Source of the DNA: an uncultured Lachnospiraceae bacterium | Lineage (GTDB): Bacteria; Bacillota; Clostridia; Lachnospirales; Lachnospiraceae | Direction: 5' to 3' | Assembly: GCA_934371475.1 (NCBI GenBank) | Contig: CAKRNX010000034.1 | Coordinates: forward strand, 1-18,725 | Length of the DNA: 18,725 nt | Shown: piece by piece, positions 15,061 to 18,725 of the stretch | How the letters are laid out: each line of letters opens with the position of its first letter | Position numbering within the stretch: the stretch's first letter is position 1 | Notes under the pieces: model-generated | Seen by the model: the letters and a program-made list of their open reading frames with translations, nothing else | Told to the model about the DNA's origin: nothing | Database searches by the model: none | Position numbers and translations under genes: made by a program

Positions 15061-15089
15061 GTGACGATAATGTGAAAATATGTTATAAT
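15061..15089 (+). promoter_or_regulatory. Promoter of the cca-hisS block
   Basis: TATAAT at 15084-15089 is preceded by TGT at 15081-15083, making an extended -10 (TG-N-TATAAT). The -35 is GTGACG at 15061-15066 with 17-base spacing, four of six matches. Transcription would start near 15096, so the first palindromic repeat would lie at the very 5' end of the transcript. Confidence 0.65.
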
Positions 15090-15090
15090 T

Positions 15091-15187
15091 TGAAAGCCAT
15101 CGAGAAGCGATGGCTTTCATGAGCAAGTAGCGAAAGCGGATTGCGAATAACCGCTGAATGACCATCGAGAAGCGATGGCTTTCATGA
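15091..15187 (+). repeat. Two palindromic 26-base repeats upstream of cca
   Basis: The same 26 bases, beginning CCATCGAGAAGCGATGG and ending CATGA, occur at 15097-15122 and 15162-15187, 65 bases apart. The first is part of a perfect 12-pair hairpin (15091-15102 with 15108-15119, loop AGAAG). The second keeps the seven-pair core CCATCG-AGAAG-CGATGG but lacks the outer left arm. Between them another small hairpin, AGCGG/CCGCT, surrounds ATTGCGAATAA. This has the look of a REP-like extragenic element partly duplicated in tandem. Other copies in the genome are expected but cannot be seen here. Confidence 0.75.
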
Positions 15188-15236
15188 TTTTAAATTTGAT
15201 AATCTGGAATGAGAGACAGGAGAGGACGCCGGACAG

Positions 15237-16589
15237 ATGAAAATATTACTTCCCACTAAAGTTAAGGCAATCTTGGATCGCCTGGAGGAATATGGATATG
15301 AGGGGTACGCAGTAGGCGGCTGCGTGCGGGATACCGTGATGGGACGCACACCCAGCGACTGGGACATTACGACCTCTGCCACACCGCAGCAGATCAAAAG
15401 AATTTTCCCGCATACTGTGGACACCGGGATTGCCCACGGTACGATTACAGTCATGATTGAGAGGGAAGGATTTGAGGTGACAACGTACAGAATTGACGGG
15501 GAATATGAGGATTCAAGACATCCCAAACAGGTCATATTTACGCCGAGCCTGCGGGAGGATCTGCGCCGCCGTGATTTCACGGTGAATGCCATGGCTTACA
15601 ATGAAAAGAGCGGTTTGGTGGACTGTTTTGGCGGGATCGAGGATCTGAAAAGAGGCGTGATCCGCTGCGTGGGCAGGGCGGAAGAACGGTTTGGCGAGGA
15701 TGCGCTGCGCATGATGAGGGCAGTACGCTTCTGCGCACAGCTGGGATTTGAGCTGGACAGCGACACGACCGCGGCTATGGCGCAGCTGGCTCCCACATTG
15801 AAACGCATCAGTGCGGAACGGATCCAGGCGGAACTGGTAAAGCTTCTGGTATCGCCGCATCCGGACTGGCTGAGAATGGCCTGGGAGAACGGCATAACCG
15901 CCCAGGTGCTGCCCGAGTTTGACAGGATGATGGAGCAGCCGCAGAATAATGCACACCATATATATTCTGTAGGAATCCATACATTGGAGACGATGAAAGC
16001 GATTCCTGCCGACCGGATACTGCGGCTGACGATGCTGATGCATGACATGGGCAAACCGGATACGTCATCGGTAGATGAACAGGGTGTATATCATTACAGA
16101 GGCCATGCGGAAAAGAGTGCGGAGATTGCGGCAAAGATCTTAAAGAGACTGAAATTTGACAATGATACGTATGCCAGAACAGTGCGTCTGGTGCGGAACC
16201 ATTCTCTGTACCCGGCGGAGGATCCGGAGAGCGTGCGCCGCAGTATCTGTGTGTTCGGGCAGGATTTGTTTCCGGCCTTTCTGGAAGTGAAGCGCGCGGA
16301 TATCCTTGGGCAGAGTCCGGCCGTACATCAGAACAAGCTTGCGTATTTAGAGAGGATACGCGGGATTTATGAAGGGATCCTGGAGCGGGGGGAATGTCTG
16401 TCACTGAAGACGATGCATCTGACAGGAAAAGATCTGATTGAGGACGGAATGACGCCGGGACGGGCGCTGGGGGAGATCCTGGATCAGCTTTTTGATGAAG
16501 TGCTGACAGATCCGCAGAAAAACAACAGGGAATATCTGCTGGAGAGAAGCAGGCAGCTGCGAAAAAACAGTTGCGGCAGCAGGGATTGA
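15237..16589 (+). CDS. cca: CCA tRNA nucleotidyltransferase
   Basis: A 450-residue enzyme that builds or repairs the 3'-CCA end of tRNAs using CTP and ATP without a nucleic acid template. The class II signature is clear: GGCVRD (27-32), catalytic aspartates D41 and D43 in SDWDITTSATP, RRDFTVNAMA (111-120), ALRMMRAVRF (156-165) and SAERIQAEL (192-200). The second half holds an HD-type domain (H248, HD at 269-270, H290 in RGHA), as in many bacterial CCA enzymes, which may add phosphohydrolase activity. AGGAGAGG (15218-15225) lies 11 bases before the ATG. It is the first gene after the promoter at 15061-15089 and is followed 81 bases later by hisS, so the two tRNA-related genes probably share a transcript. 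Length and motifs are normal. Confidence 0.95.
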   Translation: MKILLPTKVKAILDRLEEYGYEGYAVGGCVRDTVMGRTPSDWDITTSATPQQIKRIFPHTVDTGIAHGTITVMIEREGFEVTTYRIDGEYEDSRHPKQVIFTPSLREDLRRRDFTVNAMAYNEKSGLVDCFGGIEDLKRGVIRCVGRAEERFGEDALRMMRAVRFCAQLGFELDSDTTAAMAQLAPTLKRISAERIQAELVKLLVSPHPDWLRMAWENGITAQVLPEFDRMMEQPQNNAHHIYSVGIHTLETMKAIPADRILRLTMLMHDMGKPDTSSVDEQGVYHYRGHAEKSAEIAAKILKRLKFDNDTYARTVRLVRNHSLYPAEDPESVRRSICVFGQDLFPAFLEVKRADILGQSPAVHQNKLAYLERIRGIYEGILERGECLSLKTMHLTGKDLIEDGMTPGRALGEILDQLFDEVLTDPQKNNREYLLERSRQLRKNSCGSRD

Positions 16590-16670
16590 TGTATATAATA
16601 TTCGGCAGATGCAGAGCCGGATTGTGAGGCACTGTGCGGCCGGATGGCTGATAAAGAGAGGAGAAAAACG

Positions 16671-17942
16671 ATGAAATTTATTATGACTCCTGTAAAGGGA
16701 ATGAATGATTTTATGCCGGAGGATATGCGTCTGAGAGAGCATGTGCTGGGACTGATCAAAGAGACGTATGCGACATACGGATTTGAGCAGATCGAGACTC
16801 CGGCCATGGAGCATATCGAAAACCTGACAGGCAAGCAGGGCGGCGAGAATGAAAAACTGATCTTTAAAGTAATGAAGAGAGGCCGCGAGCTGGAAAAGGG
16901 AATGGAGACGGGCGATCTGGCAGACAGCGGACTGCGCTATGACCTGACAGTTCCGCTGGCACGTTATTACTCAAATAACCGCAACAATCTGCCTACGCCG
17001 CTGAAAGCGCTGCAGATCGGCAATGTGTGGAGAGCAGACAAGCCCCAGAAAGGGCGTTTCCGCCAGTTCACCCAGTGTGACATCGACATCATCGGTGACG
17101 GTTCCATTATGGCGGAGATCGAGCTGATCGCAGCCACCTCCAAGATGCTGACACGTATCTTCTCCGAGGTGGGGATCAAAGAATTTACGGTGCATATCAA
17201 TGACCGGCGGATCCTCAAGGCCATGGCTGCCAGCGCAGGATTTACCGAGGATCAGTTTGACGACGTGTTCATCACACTGGACAAGATGGACAAGATCGGG
17301 CTGGACGGCGTAAAAGAGAGTCTTTTGAACCATGGTTATGCACAGGAAGCGGTAGAAAAATATATTTCCTATTTCTCACAGATCACACCGGATCTCAAGT
17401 GCGGAGCATTCTGTGGCAGCACCTGCGGAGAGTTCCTGGATCAGAAAGTGCCGGGAAATATGGATACGATCATGAACAGTGTATCGTGTATGATCGACCC
17501 GTCGGTAAGCCTGGTGTTTGATCCCACGCTGGTGAGAGGAATGTCCTATTATACAGGCACCATTTTTGAGATCAGCATCGATGGATACAATTTCTCCATC
17601 GCAGGCGGCGGACGCTACGATGAGATGATCGGACGCTTCTCCAACCAGCCGGCTCCGGCATGCGGATTCTCCATCGGATTTGAGCGTATCGTAACGATCC
17701 TGAAGGATCTGAAATGGAGTGAAGGCGAGGGCGGCAAGAAGAGAACGGCATTCCTGGTGGATGAGAAGGCAGATCCGTCCAGGCTGCTGGAAGTATTCAA
17801 AAAGGCAACGGCTCTCAGAGAGCAGGGCATGATCGTGACGGTGCAGCCGCTCAAGAAAAATGCCAAGTTCCAGATCGAGACTCTGGAAAAGAATGGATAT
17901 GAGGATATTAAAAAAGTTTACAATGACACAGAACTGAACTAG
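16671..17942 (+). CDS. hisS: Histidine--tRNA ligase, possibly shortened at the C-terminus
   Basis: A class II aminoacyl-tRNA synthetase that charges tRNA-His. ATG 16671 is preferred to the in-frame ATG 16644 because GAGAGGAG (16655-16662) is eight bases upstream and MKFIMTPVKGMNDFMPED is the usual N-terminus. Motifs seen: GNVWRADKPQKGRFRQFTQCD (117-137, motif 2), the histidine-specific LVRGMSYYTG (287-296), GGGRYDEM (312-319) and GFSIGFERI (332-340, motif 3). The C-terminal anticodon-binding domain (from about 357) ends at ELN, residue 423, on a TAG codon. Reading through that TAG gives IRELIESMPEKA and then TAA at 17979-17981, which looks like a natural helical end. The gene may therefore have lost 12-13 residues to a nonsense mutation. 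The core enzyme is intact and is probably functional. Confidence 0.93.
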   Translation: MKFIMTPVKGMNDFMPEDMRLREHVLGLIKETYATYGFEQIETPAMEHIENLTGKQGGENEKLIFKVMKRGRELEKGMETGDLADSGLRYDLTVPLARYYSNNRNNLPTPLKALQIGNVWRADKPQKGRFRQFTQCDIDIIGDGSIMAEIELIAATSKMLTRIFSEVGIKEFTVHINDRRILKAMAASAGFTEDQFDDVFITLDKMDKIGLDGVKESLLNHGYAQEAVEKYISYFSQITPDLKCGAFCGSTCGEFLDQKVPGNMDTIMNSVSCMIDPSVSLVFDPTLVRGMSYYTGTIFEISIDGYNFSIAGGGRYDEMIGRFSNQPAPACGFSIGFERIVTILKDLKWSEGEGGKKRTAFLVDEKADPSRLLEVFKKATALREQGMIVTVQPLKKNAKFQIETLEKNGYEDIKKVYNDTELN

Positions 17943-17981
17943 ATCAGGGAACTGATCGAAAGCATGCCTGAAAAGGCATAA
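17943..17981 (+). other. In-frame continuation of hisS beyond the amber stop
   Basis: Directly after the TAG at 17940-17942, the same frame reads ATC AGG GAA CTG ATC GAA AGC ATG CCT GAA AAG GCA TAA. The peptide IRELIESMPEKA is amphipathic and charged and continues the preceding helix-like VYNDTELN. A stem-loop, ATGCCT/AGGCAT with a GAAA loop (17964-17979), lies inside it without a T-run. It is read as a lost tail rather than a separate gene. Confidence 0.55.
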
Positions 17982-17986
17982 CGCAG

Positions 17987-18025
17987 CCTCGCTTTTCATA
18001 AGCTAGAAGGAGCATGAAAAGGGGG
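17987..18025 (+). promoter_or_regulatory. Stem-loop over the CotS-like gene's ribosome site
   Basis: CTTTTCAT (17992-17999) pairs perfectly with ATGAAAAG (18014-18021). With one bulged G the stem continues CCTC (17987-17990) against GGGG (18022-18025). The 14-base loop holds AGAAGGAG, and the right arm includes AGGGGG (18020-18025), the best ribosome site for the ATG at 18034. Folding could dampen translation of the downstream gene. Confidence 0.45.
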
Positions 18026-18033
18026 ACGCGGGT

Positions 18034-18725
18034 ATGAATGAACGGGCATTGAAGGTGCTGGAACAGTACGAACTGGAAATCGCCGGAACCAGAAGAGGGC
18101 GGGGCAATTTTATCTGTGAGACGGACAAAGGTTCCAAGCAGCTGTGCGAATTTCACGGATCAGAGAAAAAACTGGAGGTCCAGAACCGGATCCTTTGGAA
18201 AATCAGGGAGGCAGGCTGCCGGATGGTGGATACTGCTGTGGAGAACAGAGAGGGAAAACTGGTGTCAGCCGACAGGGATGAGAACCGTTATGTGGTGAAG
18301 GACTGGTTTCCCGGCAGGGAATGCGGCGTGTTCTGCGAGCGTGATATTCTGGCGGCAGTGGAGCATCTGGCGAGGCTGCATCAGCTGATGCGCTTCCCGG
18401 AGGAGACAAAGGAATACTGCGGTGTCCCTCTGCGGGAAGAGCTGGTCAGGCGGACAAGGGAGCTGAAAAAGGTGCGGGCTTTTGTGCGCGGCAGAGAACC
18501 GAGACAGCCGTTTGAGCAGCTGTTCCTCAACAGTTTTCAGATTTTCTGGGAGCAGGCTGCTGCTGCTGTGGAGCGCGCGGGAACTCTGTACGGGGAGCAG
18601 GAACTTGATGCGGAGATTGAGTCAGGAGCCGTGTGCCACGGCGATTATAATTATCACCATGTACTCTTTCTGGACTGCGGGATTGCCACGACAGAGTTTG
18701 GCAGGTTCCGGTTTGATTTTCAGGT
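18034..18725 (+). CDS. CotS-family spore coat / kinase-like protein, cut by the window end
   Basis: The first 230 residues of a protein kinase-like (aminoglycoside phosphotransferase fold) protein of the CotS type, which in spore-formers is linked to the spore coat. The ATG at 18034 has AGGGGG eight bases upstream. Visible marks are the small lobe ending in RYVVKDWFPGRECG (K89 region), the LARLHQLM helix (about 113-120), a catalytic-loop-like CHGDYNYHH (H202, D204) and IATTEFGRFRFDFQ at the edge. In the usual HGDxxxxN pattern the last residue is Asn; here it is H209, which raises doubt about phosphotransfer activity. It lies 91 bases after hisS on the same strand and may be read from the same transcript. 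The 3' end is outside the window, and the exact coat role is inferred from family only. Confidence 0.75.
   Translation, partial: MNERALKVLEQYELEIAGTRRGRGNFICETDKGSKQLCEFHGSEKKLEVQNRILWKIREAGCRMVDTAVENREGKLVSADRDENRYVVKDWFPGRECGVFCERDILAAVEHLARLHQLMRFPEETKEYCGVPLREELVRRTRELKKVRAFVRGREPRQPFEQLFLNSFQIFWEQAAAAVERAGTLYGEQELDAEIESGAVCHGDYNYHHVLFLDCGIATTEFGRFRFDFQ

Noticed and set aside
15091..15119. Intrinsic terminator before cca
   Set aside because: The hairpin is strong, but only three T occur at its 3' edge, within the stem, and the promoter directly upstream would make termination there pointless.
15091..15187. CRISPR-like repeat-spacer array
   Set aside because: Only two copies, each self-palindromic, with a 39-base interval that also folds, and no cas genes in the window.
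18014..18037. Seven-codon upstream frame MKRGTRV whose TGA overlaps the CotS-like ATG
   Set aside because: Its AAGGAG site is only one base from the ATG, too close for efficient initiation, and the region is better explained by the stem-loop.

Overview
The window looks like a chromosomal segment from a low-to-mid GC, spore-forming, Gram-positive Clostridia, most likely Lachnospiraceae. The reasons are AGGAGG-type ribosome sites, LPxTG-type sorting signals with class C sortases, a CotS-family gene, and the style of the HisRS and CCA enzymes. I cannot name the genus from the sequence alone.

Bases 1-472 are an AT-rich leader with two good sigma-A promoter candidates and two stem-loops. Bases 473-13092 form one co-directional sortase-assembled pilus locus: a 2411-residue tip adhesin, a SpaA-type major pilin (7782-9383), a 464-base hairpin-rich gap, two tandem class C sortases (9848-10708 and 10698-11576), and a minor or basal pilin (11569-13092). 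The last three genes overlap by 11 and 8 bases and should be translationally coupled. In the expected division of labour, the sortases join major pilin subunits into a shaft, the adhesin caps it, and the last protein anchors it to the wall. The locus ends at a perfect bidirectional terminator (13195-13236).

Two genes on the minus strand share that terminator region: a CspA-family cold-shock protein with a consensus promoter and a structured 135-base leader, and upstream of it a lipoprotein resembling trigger factor (FKBP-type PPIase plus chaperone helices), a plausible extracytoplasmic foldase. Divergent from the lipoprotein is a housekeeping tRNA block on the plus strand: cca (CCA-adding enzyme) and hisS, then a CotS-family kinase-like gene cut by the window end. 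The promoter region of cca carries two copies of a 26-base palindromic repeat.

The points most worth a second look are: a second, MIDAS-less VWA-like module inside the adhesin; a 244-residue Thr/Glu repeat flanked by duplicated domains; the hairpin cluster between pilin and sortase genes; a long-range stem abutting the csp Shine-Dalgarno; and an in-frame amber codon that appears to cut 12-13 residues off HisRS. I saw no CRISPR array, tRNA, rRNA, transposase or phage gene.
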